A stretch of DNA of 17,293 nt from Brooklawnia sp050943675 (GCA_050943675.1 JBMNPP010000035.1:1-17293); one strand, 5' to 3'; counted from the first letter of the stretch, positions 6,593-12,838 are shown. The notes: generated by a model not told the origin, from the sequence alone. Program-made: numbers and translations.

Positions 6593-8213
6593 AGGTACGC
6601 ATACCCCCGTCGAGGTTGCGGATGCGTCCCCAGCCACGCCCATCGCGGTGTTGCTCGAGCACCCGGCCGGCCAGGTAGCCGCGCAGGCCGACAGCGCAAT
6701 GCAGGACGAGGTCGCCACTGGGCACCTCATCAAGCCGGTCACGCAGCTCATCGAGCGGGATCAGCACTGAACCCTCGATCGCGCCGGAGGCATGCTCGGC
6801 CTCAGTGCGCACATCAACCAGGGTTGCTCCTGCGGCCACGGCGTCGTCCAGTTCGTGCCACTGGATCGTCTCGGTCAGCCCGTCGCGCAGGTTCGATGCC
6901 ACCCAACCCAGCATGTTGACCGGATCCTTCGCCGAGCCGAACTGCGGCGCATAGGCCAACTCGAGTTCGGCCAGTTCACTGGCCAGCAGGCCCCCAGTGA
7001 TCGCGGTGGCGATGATGTCGATGCGCTTGTCGACACCAGCCTCGCCAACACCCTGGGCGCCCAGGATCTCATCAGTTTCGGGATCGACCAGCAGCTTCAG
7101 CGTCATCTGCGAACTGCCGGGGTAGTAACCGGCATGGTCGGCGGGGTGGGTGTGGATGGCACGATACGGCCGGCCCGCAGCGCGCAGCCGCTTCTCGTTC
7201 CAGCCGGTCGAGGCGACCTGCAACCCGAAGACCCCGAGGATCGAAGTGCCCAGCACCGGCCTCCCGAAGCCCTGACGGCCCATGATGATGTCGGCCACCC
7301 GCCTGCCCTGCAGGTTGGCGGTCTGCGCCAGTGGCACCAGGGTGGACGAGTCGTCCAGGGCGTCCACCTTTTCGACGGCATCCCCGATGGCGAAGATGTG
7401 CGGGTCGCTGGTGCGGAACTGGTCATCGACGCGGATTCCCCCGCGCTGCCCCACTTCGAGACCGGCAGCCTGGGCCAGTGAGCTGTCCGGGCGCACCCCG
7501 ATGGCCGCGACGACCAGATCGGCTGCCAGCCGCCTGCCGTCGGCCAGGGTCACATCGTTGGTGCCGATCTCGGTGACCGCTGCACCCAGGTGCAATTCGA
7601 CGCCGTTGGCACGCAGGTGGTCGTGCACGAGTGCGGCCAGTTCTGGATCAATGGGCGCCATCACCTGTTCGGTGGCCTCGACCATGGCCACCCGCATGCC
7701 ACGGTGTACCAGGTTTTCGGCGACCTCGATACCGATGAAGCCGCCACCGATAACCACGGCGGTGCGGACCTGGGGCCCGCAGGCGGCGACCAGCGCGTCG
7801 GTGTCCTCGATATTGCGCAGTGTGAGTGCGCGCTCGATGCCCGGTATCGGTGGCCGGACGGGCGTGGCGCCCGGTGAGAGCACCAGCGAGTCATACGACT
7901 GGGTGTATTGCGAACCATCGTCCAGGTCGCGGACCTGGACTGTGCGCTCGGCCCGGTTGATCGAGACGACCTCGTGGCGGACCCGGACGTCGAGCCCGAA
8001 CCTGGCCCCCAACGATTCGGGGGTCTGCAGCAGCAGCGCATCACGCCGCTCGATCACACCACCGATGTAGTAGGGCAATCCGCAGTTGGCGAACGACACG
8101 TGCCCGCTGCGCTCGAGGACAATGATCTGGGCCTGCTCGTCCAGGCGACGCAGGCGGGTGGCTGCCGACATTCCGCCAGCAACGCCACCGACGATGACGA
8201 TGGTTTTGGTCAT
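6570..8213 (-). CDS. CoA-disulfide/CoA-persulfide reductase with C-terminal rhodanese domain
   Basis: This 547-aa flavoprotein is a CoADR-Rhd fusion. The N-terminal FAD site is IVGGVAGGMSAATRLRRL (7-24). The active-site Cys44 lies in SFANCGLPYYIGG, the CoADR signature. A second nucleotide site for NAD(P)H is VVIGGGFIGIEVAENL (about 152-167), and the FAD motif IFAIGDAVE follows near 275. The dimerisation domain runs to about 440. The rhodanese domain spans about 455-545 with catalytic Cys506 in the loop CAVGLRG. The family reduces CoA persulfide/polysulfide or CoA disulfide with NAD(P)H, and the rhodanese domain moves sulfane sulfur. The start is the ATG at 8213: a -10 TATAGT ends 7 bases before it, which fits a leaderless transcript. 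A GTG at 8222 would add three residues. Regulation by the adjacent CstR-like protein through the site at 8223-8240 is likely. Confidence 0.9.
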   Translation of the reverse strand: MTKTIVIVGGVAGGMSAATRLRRLDEQAQIIVLERSGHVSFANCGLPYYIGGVIERRDALLLQTPESLGARFGLDVRVRHEVVSINRAERTVQVRDLDDGSQYTQSYDSLVLSPGATPVRPPIPGIERALTLRNIEDTDALVAACGPQVRTAVVIGGGFIGIEVAENLVHRGMRVAMVEATEQVMAPIDPELAALVHDHLRANGVELHLGAAVTEIGTNDVTLADGRRLAADLVVAAIGVRPDSSLAQAAGLEVGQRGGIRVDDQFRTSDPHIFAIGDAVEKVDALDDSSTLVPLAQTANLQGRRVADIIMGRQGFGRPVLGTSILGVFGLQVASTGWNEKRLRAAGRPYRAIHTHPADHAGYYPGSSQMTLKLLVDPETDEILGAQGVGEAGVDKRIDIIATAITGGLLASELAELELAYAPQFGSAKDPVNMLGWVASNLRDGLTETIQWHELDDAVAAGATLVDVRTEAEHASGAIEGSVLIPLDELRDRLDEVPSGDLVLHCAVGLRGYLAGRVLEQHRDGRGWGRIRNLDGGMRTWLAGTSS

Positions 8214-8220
8214 GGCTGGC

Positions 8221-8226
8221 ACTATA
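8221..8226 (-). promoter_or_regulatory. -10 box of the reductase gene
   Basis: TATAGT on the minus strand ends 7 bases before the ATG at 8213, giving a predicted transcript start at or next to the ATG. The box overlaps one half-site of the operator at 8223-8240. No good -35 is seen, as would be expected for a regulated or extended promoter. Confidence 0.45.
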
Positions 8227-8240
8227 CCCCCTAGGGTATA
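8223..8240. promoter_or_regulatory. CstR/CsoR-type operator in the divergent promoter
   Basis: TATACCC-CCTA-GGGTATA is an 18-bp inverted repeat with perfect 7-bp arms. It lies between the reductase gene and the Cys-rich small gene. The left arm overlaps the reductase -10 (TATAGT, minus strand) and the right arm overlaps TATACT (8237-8242), a good -10 for the Cys-rich gene. One bound repressor would therefore block both promoters. The design matches the site before the CsoR-family gene at 6257-6274. Confidence 0.75.
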
Positions 8241-8258
8241 CTCCCTGAGTGGTTGTCT

Positions 8259-8271
8259 GATTCGTTGAATC
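8259..8271. promoter_or_regulatory. Small inverted repeat before the Cys-rich gene
   Basis: GATTC-GTT-GAATC is a perfect 5-3-5 inverted repeat in the predicted 5' leader of the Cys-rich gene, just before its ribosome binding site. It could be a second protein site or a small RNA hairpin. Confidence 0.2.
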
Positions 8272-8287
8272 CAATAGGAGCTCGAAC

Positions 8288-8467
8288 ATGTGTAGTCCGG
8301 TCAGGTGCAGGGTTTGTGGCAAGACCACTTGGGCTGGCTGCGGTCAGCACATCGCATCGGTGAAGGCGGGCGTCCCCGCCGGCCAGTGGTGCGATGGGAA
8401 ACACACCGCTGAAGAGAAGTCCGCCGCCGGTGGGACCGGGATCTTCAGCCGTCTCTTCGGACGCTGA
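8288..8467 (+). CDS. Cys-rich small zinc-ribbon-like protein
   Basis: This 59-aa protein starts MCSPVRCRVCGKTTWAGCGQ. It has Cys at 2, 7, 10, 18 and 35 and His at 21 and 39, including a CxxC pair, so metal binding or thiol chemistry is plausible. The C-terminus GIFSRLFGR is short and amphipathic. The start has AGGAG 7 bases upstream. Similar small actinobacterial proteins carrying the CGKTTWAGCGQH block are, to my knowledge, annotated only as hypothetical. It is divergent from the CoA-persulfide reductase and shares its operator, which suggests a place in the sulfur-stress response. No function is established. A stem-loop follows at 8480-8508. Confidence 0.8.
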   Translation: MCSPVRCRVCGKTTWAGCGQHIASVKAGVPAGQWCDGKHTAEEKSAAGGTGIFSRLFGR

Positions 8468-8479
8468 TCCAAATGGTTG

Positions 8480-8508
8480 GTGGGTTCGGCTCATTTGACC
8501 GAACCCAC
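8480..8508 (+). terminator. Terminator-like hairpin after the Cys-rich gene
   Basis: GTGGGTTCGG and CCGAACCCAC form a perfect 10-bp stem with a 9-base loop, 13 bases after the stop. The stem can extend by a G-T and a T-A pair. No T-tract follows on the plus strand. Confidence 0.5.
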
Positions 8509-8559
8509 TAATCAGCCGCCAATTGCCCGCATGCCCCCAGCCCGCCCAAGAACGCGCTG

Positions 8560-8572
8560 ATAGAATTTCTAT
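8560..8572 (+). promoter_or_regulatory. -10 box within an inverted repeat, SRPBCC gene promoter
   Basis: ATAGAA-T-TTCTAT is a 6-1-6 inverted repeat. It contains TAGAAT (8561-8566), a good -10 whose transcript would start about 30 bases before the SRPBCC gene. A repressor bound here would cover the -10. No clear -35 is visible. Confidence 0.35.
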
Positions 8573-8602
8573 GAATTATTACAGCAAAGGGGCTGACAAT
8601 CC

Positions 8603-9313
8603 ATGCGGATTGAATTTGATGGCCGAAAACTGGCCGCAGCAATCGCCGCCACTCCCGTGATCGCAGTGGCCGCACTTACCAAGTACGCCAAGACCTACCT
8701 CGTCGACGAAGACCAGGTCAATGCGCCCTATCCGGGCGATGAACTACTGCCCGACCCAGAGGCGTCGGTGACCAATATGGCCATCGAGATCGACGCACCA
8801 CCCGAAAAGGTGTGGCCGCTCATCAACCAGCTCGGGCAAACCAAGGCGGGCTTCTATAGTTTCTCGCTCCCCGAGCGGTTGACGCACTTCCTGATCCACA
8901 ACACCTACACCCCGCAGGCCCGCTGGCAACACACCAAAGCCGGCGACTACATGTTCTTCGGTCAGCAGGGAATCGGCATGGAAATCGTGCTGCACGAACC
9001 GGGCAAGTACCTGGTGGGCAGGTCAGACACGCGCAAGCCGCCCACCCAGGAGGGTGCGATCGCCTGGCTGCCTGCTGGCACCAGGGAATTCGCCTGGAGT
9101 TGGGGCTTCTACCTCGAACCGCTGCCCGGCGGTCGGACGCGCTTCCTGACCAGGTCCAAGGGCTACGCCGAGATCGGCGAGAGCAAACTAGATCAGATCA
9201 AGGCCCTCACCGTCGCCGGCCTGATGTGGGGTTGGTCCTCGGGTCCGATGACCACCCGCATGCTCCAGGTGATCAAGGCCAGCGCCGAGGGACGACCCTT
9301 CATCCCAAGCTGA
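8603..9313 (+). CDS. SRPBCC (START-like) family protein
   Basis: This 236-aa protein begins with a hydrophobic stretch (LAAAIAATPVIAVAALTKYA, about 11-30) that could be a membrane anchor. The line PGDELLPDPEASVTNMAIEIDAPPEKVWPLINQLGQTKAGFYSF (about 44-88) is then typical of the actinobacterial SRPBCC group related to polyketide cyclases and lipid-binding START proteins. The helix-grip fold forms a hydrophobic pocket, but the ligand is unknown and no catalytic residues can be assigned. The ATG is preceded by AAAGGGG about 10 bases upstream, slightly far. The neighbouring downstream genes encode envelope proteins. The family call is firm; a role in lipid or envelope binding is only suggested. 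Confidence 0.82.
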   Translation: MRIEFDGRKLAAAIAATPVIAVAALTKYAKTYLVDEDQVNAPYPGDELLPDPEASVTNMAIEIDAPPEKVWPLINQLGQTKAGFYSFSLPERLTHFLIHNTYTPQARWQHTKAGDYMFFGQQGIGMEIVLHEPGKYLVGRSDTRKPPTQEGAIAWLPAGTREFAWSWGFYLEPLPGGRTRFLTRSKGYAEIGESKLDQIKALTVAGLMWGWSSGPMTTRMLQVIKASAEGRPFIPS

Positions 9314-9352
9314 TCCCCTGGCGGGCCGCCATAGTCGACTTAAGGAAACAAG

Positions 9353-9490
9353 ATGAGCAAACAGAAGAATGAAATTCCGGCATCATTCTGGATTTCACTG
9401 GTACTGGGCATTGCCGCGCTACTGGCATCACCCAGATTCTTTGACATGATCTGGGGCAGGCACCGAGAAACACCAGTCCGTCAAGAGTGA
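9353..9490 (+). CDS. Small membrane protein, probably frameshifted
   Basis: The ATG at 9353 has AAGGAA 5 bases upstream. As read, the product is 45 aa with one membrane segment (FWISLVLGIAALLASPRFF, 12-30) and a short odd tail. If one G of the GGGG run at 9453-9456 is removed, the frame continues to a stop at 9573-9575 and gives a 73-aa protein with a polar tail rich in Ser and Asp and ending in KRGLQAIVKGLAGQI. The out-of-frame tail has more protein-like codon use than the present one. The gene may therefore be a recent frameshift, a sequencing error or a programmed shift. It lies 40 bases after the SRPBCC gene and is probably co-transcribed with it. I do not recognise the family. Confidence 0.5.
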   Translation: MSKQKNEIPASFWISLVLGIAALLASPRFFDMIWGRHRETPVRQE

Positions 9491-9546
9491 CGCGGTAACC
9501 GTCAGTTCCGACGAGCCGATGCCCACCAAACGTGGACTTCAGGCCA

Positions 9547-9576
9547 TAGTCAAGGGACTTGCAGGCCAGATATGAT
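9547..9576 (+). promoter_or_regulatory. Candidate promoter of the deacetylase gene
   Basis: TAGTCA (9547-9552) and TATGAT (9571-9576) are 18 bases apart; the -10 is good and the -35 is moderate. The leader would be about 95 bases and includes a CCGCC-ATTTC-GGCGG hairpin at 9633-9647. Confidence 0.35.
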
Positions 9577-9632
9577 TTAGGTACTCATTCCTGGGTGGAC
9601 GCGTAGCAAGGTCGTTAGTCTTGAGTCCCCGG

Positions 9633-9647
9633 CCGCCATTTCGGCGG
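9633..9647 (+). other. Leader hairpin before the deacetylase gene
   Basis: CCGCC-ATTTC-GGCGG is a 5-bp perfect stem with a 5-base loop, 14 bases before the GGGGA ribosome binding site. It could influence translation. No known riboswitch motif is recognised in this leader. Confidence 0.3.
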
Positions 9648-9675
9648 GCGGTGTCATCGAGGGGAAGTGATCACC

Positions 9676-10869
9676 ATGACGTCTATTCGCAATCACCGCG
9701 TTCATGCGCACGCCGCCCTCCTGGCGCCAATCCTGGCACTGCTGTTGATCCTCATTCCCGCAACCGCGCACGCGGCGAGCCCGTCAACCATGGTGTCCCG
9801 GGTGACGACCTCGTCCAGGGCCATGGCACTCACGTTCGACTTCGGCAGCGATGCAGGGAACGTCGCTCGCATCCTCCAGGTGCTGTCGGACCACCAGGTG
9901 AAGTCCACCTTCTTCGCCACCGGGCAGGCAGCGGCCAACCATCCGGAAGTCATCCGCTCCGTACTCAGCCAGGGCCACGAGGTCGGGAACCACTCCTACT
10001 CACATCCCTACTTCACGCGCCTGACCACGGCCCAGATGAGCAGCGAGTTGACGCGCGCCGCCACAGCCATCCGCAATGCGACCGGACAGGACCCCAGGCC
10101 CTACTTCCGGCCACCGTACGGCGACTACAACGCGGCAGTGCTGCAGGCGGTCGGCGATGCCGGCTACGGGCACACGATCATGTGGAGCATCGACACCGTC
10201 GACTGGCAAGGGGTGTCCCCCGCGGCCATCCGTGACAAGGTGCTCAACGGGGCCAGCCCCGGCGGGATCGTGCTGATGCACGTCGGCGGCGGAGCGACCG
10301 GCACACCCGACGCGCTGCCCGGCATGATCAGCGGGCTGCGGGCCGCGGGCTATGAGTTGGTGACGGTGACGCAGTTGCTCGGGGCAATACCCACCGCCCA
10401 GACCCAGTACGTGGTCAAGCCCGGCGATACCCTTTACCGGATCGCGAACCTGTACGGGGTGAGCGTCGCGTCGATCGTTTCCGCCAACAACATCGCCAAC
10501 CCGAACCTGATCCACCCCAACCAAGTGCTGGTCATCCCGGCGAGCGCGCCCACGCAGGCGACCACCCGCTACACCGTGCAGGCCGGGGACACTCTCTACC
10601 GGATCGCGGCCAGGTACGGCGTCACGGTGTCTGCGATCGCGACAGCGAACAACATCGCCAACCCCAACCTCATCCGGCCCGGCCAGGTGCTGGTCATCCC
10701 TGCGGGTGCGCCCACGAGCCAGCCGGTGCGCTACACGGTGCAGGCCGGGGACACGCTCTACCGGATCGGCATCAGGTATGGAGTGACAGTGTCTGCGATC
10801 GCCACAGCCAACAACATCGCCAACCCGAACCTCATCCGGCCGGGTCAAGTGCTGATCATCCCGCAGTGA
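9676..10869 (+). CDS. Secreted polysaccharide deacetylase with three LysM repeats
   Basis: This 397-aa exported protein has a signal peptide (MTSIRNHRVH..., cleavage after AHA, residue 33). The NodB/CE4 domain spans about 50-236: motif 1 TFDFGSD (53-59), motif 2 HSYSH (106-110), motif 3 RPPYGDY (145-151), motif 4 SIDTVDW (171-177) and motif 5 LMHVGGG (200-206). In motif 1 the usual second Asp of TFDD is Phe, and Asp59 may provide the metal ligand. Three LysM repeats follow at about 244-287, 298-341 and 352-396, each with the PGDTLYRI or AGDTLYRI core, and bind peptidoglycan glycans. The likely role is de-N-acetylation of cell-wall or chitin-like glycan. The ATG at 9676 is preferred; a GTG at 9667 stands too close to GGGGAA. 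A lipoprotein gene follows after 30 bases. Confidence 0.9.
   Translation: MTSIRNHRVHAHAALLAPILALLLILIPATAHAASPSTMVSRVTTSSRAMALTFDFGSDAGNVARILQVLSDHQVKSTFFATGQAAANHPEVIRSVLSQGHEVGNHSYSHPYFTRLTTAQMSSELTRAATAIRNATGQDPRPYFRPPYGDYNAAVLQAVGDAGYGHTIMWSIDTVDWQGVSPAAIRDKVLNGASPGGIVLMHVGGGATGTPDALPGMISGLRAAGYELVTVTQLLGAIPTAQTQYVVKPGDTLYRIANLYGVSVASIVSANNIANPNLIHPNQVLVIPASAPTQATTRYTVQAGDTLYRIAARYGVTVSAIATANNIANPNLIRPGQVLVIPAGAPTSQPVRYTVQAGDTLYRIGIRYGVTVSAIATANNIANPNLIRPGQVLIIPQ
10405..10866 (+). repeat. Three tandem 162-bp LysM-coding repeats
   Basis: Units start at 10405, 10567 and 10729, an exact period of 162 bases (54 codons); the last unit is cut short by the stop. Units two and three are nearly identical, sharing for example GTGCAGGCCGGGGACAC and the stretch encoding ATANNIANPNLIRPGQVL. 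Unit one is more divergent. This points to a recent duplication of the last unit. Confidence 0.85.
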
Positions 10870-10899
10870 CCGACGCCGTAGCTCACGAAGGAGTGCGCC

Positions 10900-11643
10900 T
10901 TGAGGTCCCCGATTCGGCTCGCGGTCCTCACCCTGGCCGCGCTCATCCTGGCCTCCTGCGTCGGTGGCAACGGGAGTGGCAGTGAGCCCACCACCAGCCA
11001 GCCAACCCCGACATCCTCCCCGACTGCCAGCGACGTCCCGACCGGCGCCCAGCTGGCCAGCCATCTCGGTTCACCGGCGGATCTGGGGTCGGGCTGGAAG
11101 CTGTGGGAGGGGTTCGCGGACTGGCCGGGAGGGGTCCCCGGCGAGATCCCGGACGACCAGCGCACGATCATCCCGACACTGCAGATGTGCCCGCAGGCCG
11201 GCGAAACTGCCGTGGCCCAGGCAGCAGATCTGCGCTGGCAGGCGTTCACCCAGCTGCAACTGGAGACCCCCGATCCGTTCAGCAACATGGTTGCGGTGCA
11301 GCAATTCCTGGTGGCCGACGAACCATCCCGGACCGTGGAGACGTTCACGATCCTGCGCGACGGCCTGACGAGTTGCCTGACGGCGAACCTCGAGGACTGG
11401 GAACTCGGGCTGCGCGAGTCATTGGCAGTGCCGACTGTCGGGGACGAGCGCTACGCAGAGCGGGGTTGGGGCGTGGACGCCAGTGGAGCGCGCCTGGACA
11501 CCCGGCTGGTGCTGGTGCTTGACGGTCCGACACTCATGGCGGTTCGGTTCGACGACATCATGATCAATCCCGGGTCCGAGCCGGCACTCACCCAGGCGCA
11601 GGTGGACGCCGTACTCCAGGTGATGGCCGCACGGCTGCCTTGA
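10900..11643 (+). CDS. Putative lipoprotein
   Basis: This 247-aa protein has a lipoprotein signal peptide with lipobox LASC and Cys20 as the lipidation site. A Ser/Thr/Pro-rich linker (about 21-47) is followed by a soluble domain. The TTG start is chosen because GAAGGAG lies 6 bases upstream and the signal peptide begins there. The domain contains Cys at the MCPQAG and LTSCLTAN positions, which may form a disulfide. Its overall style resembles the extracytoplasmic sensor-like lipoproteins of actinobacteria, but I cannot name a family. It follows the LysM deacetylase by 30 bases and is probably co-transcribed, so an envelope role is likely. Confidence 0.75.
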   Translation: MRSPIRLAVLTLAALILASCVGGNGSGSEPTTSQPTPTSSPTASDVPTGAQLASHLGSPADLGSGWKLWEGFADWPGGVPGEIPDDQRTIIPTLQMCPQAGETAVAQAADLRWQAFTQLQLETPDPFSNMVAVQQFLVADEPSRTVETFTILRDGLTSCLTANLEDWELGLRESLAVPTVGDERYAERGWGVDASGARLDTRLVLVLDGPTLMAVRFDDIMINPGSEPALTQAQVDAVLQVMAARLP

Positions 11644-11678
11644 CGGGCCGCCCCCACGAAACCGTGACCCAGGACTGA

Positions 11679-11710
11679 TTGACGCCGACTTGCAGCGGCG
11701 CACAATTGTG
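11679..11710 (+). promoter_or_regulatory. Candidate promoter with palindromic operator before the VOC gene
   Basis: TTGACG (11679-11684) is followed 16 bases later by CACAAT (11701-11706), a fair -35/-10 pair. The -10 lies inside CACAATTGTG (11701-11710), a perfect 10-bp palindrome that could be a repressor site. Confidence 0.4.
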
Positions 11711-11718
11711 TTGTCCCC

Positions 11719-11739
11719 ACCGGACGGTGGTCGTCCGGT
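11719..11739 (+). other. Leader hairpin before the VOC gene
   Basis: ACCGGACG-GTGGT-CGTCCGGT forms a perfect 8-bp stem with a 5-base loop. It sits 7 bases before the GGGAGG ribosome binding site and would be in the 5' leader of the VOC gene. It may tune translation or mRNA stability. Confidence 0.4.
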
Positions 11740-11758
11740 CGCGGACGGGAGGTGTGAC

Positions 11759-12151
11759 ATGCTCGCCAACTACGTCGCAATCCCGACTATTCCGGTCGCC
11801 GATCTGCAACGCGCCAGGGACTTCTACGAAACCGTACTCGGACTGGAACCCGAAATTGATGGTGGCGAAGGCGTCCGCTATCGCAGCGGTAATGGCCAGT
11901 TCCTCGTCTACCACTCCGACTACGCCGGCACCAATCAAGGCACCGCGATGTCCTTCCAGGTGCCCAGCGCCGAATTCGATGGCGTGGTCACCGCACTGCG
12001 CAACAAGGGGCTGGAGTTCCTCGTCTTCGAGGCCGAGGGGATGACCTGGGACAACGGGGTCGCCGCCTTCGGCGAGGAGCGGGGGCTCTGGATCCAGGAC
12101 CCGGACGGGAACCTGCTGTCGGTCGAAACCCATTCGACAACAGAAAAGTAG
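11759..12151 (+). CDS. VOC-family (glyoxalase/bleomycin-resistance fold) protein
   Basis: This 130-aa protein has the beta-alpha-beta-beta-beta VOC fold in two halves. The first half is VAIPTIPVADLQRARDFYETVLGLEP and the second ends with the usual IQDPDGNLLSVET (about 112-124), where the Glu is a typical metal ligand. The first half-fold lacks the His usually seen near residue 7, so metal binding may be altered. Members include lactoylglutathione lyase, dioxygenases and antibiotic-binding proteins; the substrate cannot be told here. The start at 11759 has GGGAGG 6 bases upstream. Its stop codon overlaps the operator of the toxin-antitoxin genes that follow. Confidence 0.85.
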   Translation: MLANYVAIPTIPVADLQRARDFYETVLGLEPEIDGGEGVRYRSGNGQFLVYHSDYAGTNQGTAMSFQVPSAEFDGVVTALRNKGLEFLVFEAEGMTWDNGVAAFGEERGLWIQDPDGNLLSVETHSTTEK

Positions 12152-12163
12152 CACAAGTGCTAC
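12148..12163. promoter_or_regulatory. Toxin-antitoxin operator
   Basis: GTAGCAC-AA-GTGCTAC is a perfect 7-2-7 inverted repeat directly before the antitoxin gene, overlapping the VOC stop codon and the start of the TACAGT -10. Type II antitoxins of the Phd/YefM class bind such sites to repress their own operon. Confidence 0.65.
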
Positions 12164-12166
12164 AGT
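12161..12166 (+). promoter_or_regulatory. -10 box for a leaderless toxin-antitoxin transcript
   Basis: TACAGT fits TANNNT and ends 6 bases before the antitoxin ATG. There is no Shine-Dalgarno sequence before this ATG, so the transcript probably starts at the start codon. A TCGACA at 12134-12139 is a possible -35 but at 21 bases is too far. Confidence 0.45.
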
Positions 12167-12172
12167 GACCAC

Positions 12173-12421
12173 ATGAAGAGTGTTGGCCTGAGGGAGCTTC
12201 GCCAGGACGCCTCCGACCTGGTGCGCCGCGTTGAGGCCGGCGAAGAGATCACCATCACTGTCTCCGGTCGGCCCAGCGCACGCCTCGTACCGGCGCGGGC
12301 AACCCAGTGGCGATCCTGGGGCGAGATTGCCGAGTTGTTCAGCGGCACTGACGACCCCGCCTGGACCCAGGACCGGCAGCTTGTCAATGACCTCCTGCGC
12401 GACCCCTGGAATGGCCAGTGA
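12173..12421 (+). CDS. Type II antitoxin, Phd/YefM family
   Basis: This 82-aa protein has the Phd/YefM N-terminal DNA-binding domain (VGLRELRQDASDLVRRVEAGEEITITVSGRPSARLVP, residues 4-40). A C-terminal tail (about 45-82, WGEIAELFSG...) would wrap the toxin. It neutralises the PIN toxin encoded next and probably represses the operon at the inverted repeat at 12148-12163. It has no Shine-Dalgarno sequence and a -10 box 6 bases before the ATG, so leaderless expression is likely. It overlaps the toxin gene by 4 bases. Confidence 0.88.
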   Translation: MKSVGLRELRQDASDLVRRVEAGEEITITVSGRPSARLVPARATQWRSWGEIAELFSGTDDPAWTQDRQLVNDLLRDPWNGQ

Positions 12422-12822
12422 TCCGCGCGAACGAACCTCCCGAGCGAGCCATCCTGGACACCAGCGTCATCATCGCGGGTGACATCGCACCGATCCCGGG
12501 TGTGTTCGCGATCAGTGCCATCACGCTCGCCGAACTGCAGTTTGGGGTGCTGGTGGCCAGGACAGCCGCAGTGCGCGCCGAACGACTACGCCGTCTCAGC
12601 ATCCTGCAGAAGCACTTCGACGCGCTGCCGATCGACGAGACAGTAGCCGTCAGCTATGGCATGCTCGCGGCCGCCGTGGTCGAGGCAGGGCGCCAGCCCC
12701 GACGACGCGTCATGGACCTGCTCATCGCCGCAACCGCCCACGCACACGGCGCCCGCCTCTACACCCGCAATATCGACGATTTCGCAGGGCTGGAAGAACT
12801 CGTAGACATCACTGCCGTGTGA
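12418..12822 (+). CDS. vapC: Type II toxin, PIN-domain ribonuclease (VapC-like)
   Basis: This 134-aa PIN-domain protein has the acidic metal-binding set: Asp14 in ILDTS, Glu39 in LAELQFG, Asp100 in MDLLIAATA and Asp120/Asp121 in NIDDF. VapC toxins cleave tRNA or rRNA when the antitoxin is lost. The GTG start overlaps the antitoxin stop (GTGA), which indicates translational coupling. The pairing with a Phd/YefM-type rather than AbrB-type antitoxin is common in actinobacteria. The active site is complete, so the toxin looks functional. The RNA target cannot be predicted from sequence. Confidence 0.9.
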   Translation: MIRANEPPERAILDTSVIIAGDIAPIPGVFAISAITLAELQFGVLVARTAAVRAERLRRLSILQKHFDALPIDETVAVSYGMLAAAVVEAGRQPRRRVMDLLIAATAHAHGARLYTRNIDDFAGLEELVDITAV

Positions 12823-12838
12823 TCACCGCAGCTGTCGC

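Noticed and set aside
9577..9675. Possible riboswitch in the leader of the LysM deacetylase gene
   Set aside because: Cell-wall genes in actinobacteria can carry a c-di-AMP riboswitch, but its conserved core is not present here; only a short hairpin is visible.
10000..11064. Minus-strand frame of 354 codons opposite the deacetylase and lipoprotein genes
   Set aside because: Low-complexity Arg/Gly/Asp-rich translation typical of antisense frames. The plus strand has clear domains there.
11690..11758. Upstream TTG start for the VOC protein
   Set aside because: It would translate through the leader hairpin and lacks a Shine-Dalgarno. The ATG at 11759 has GGGAGG and begins the VOC fold directly.
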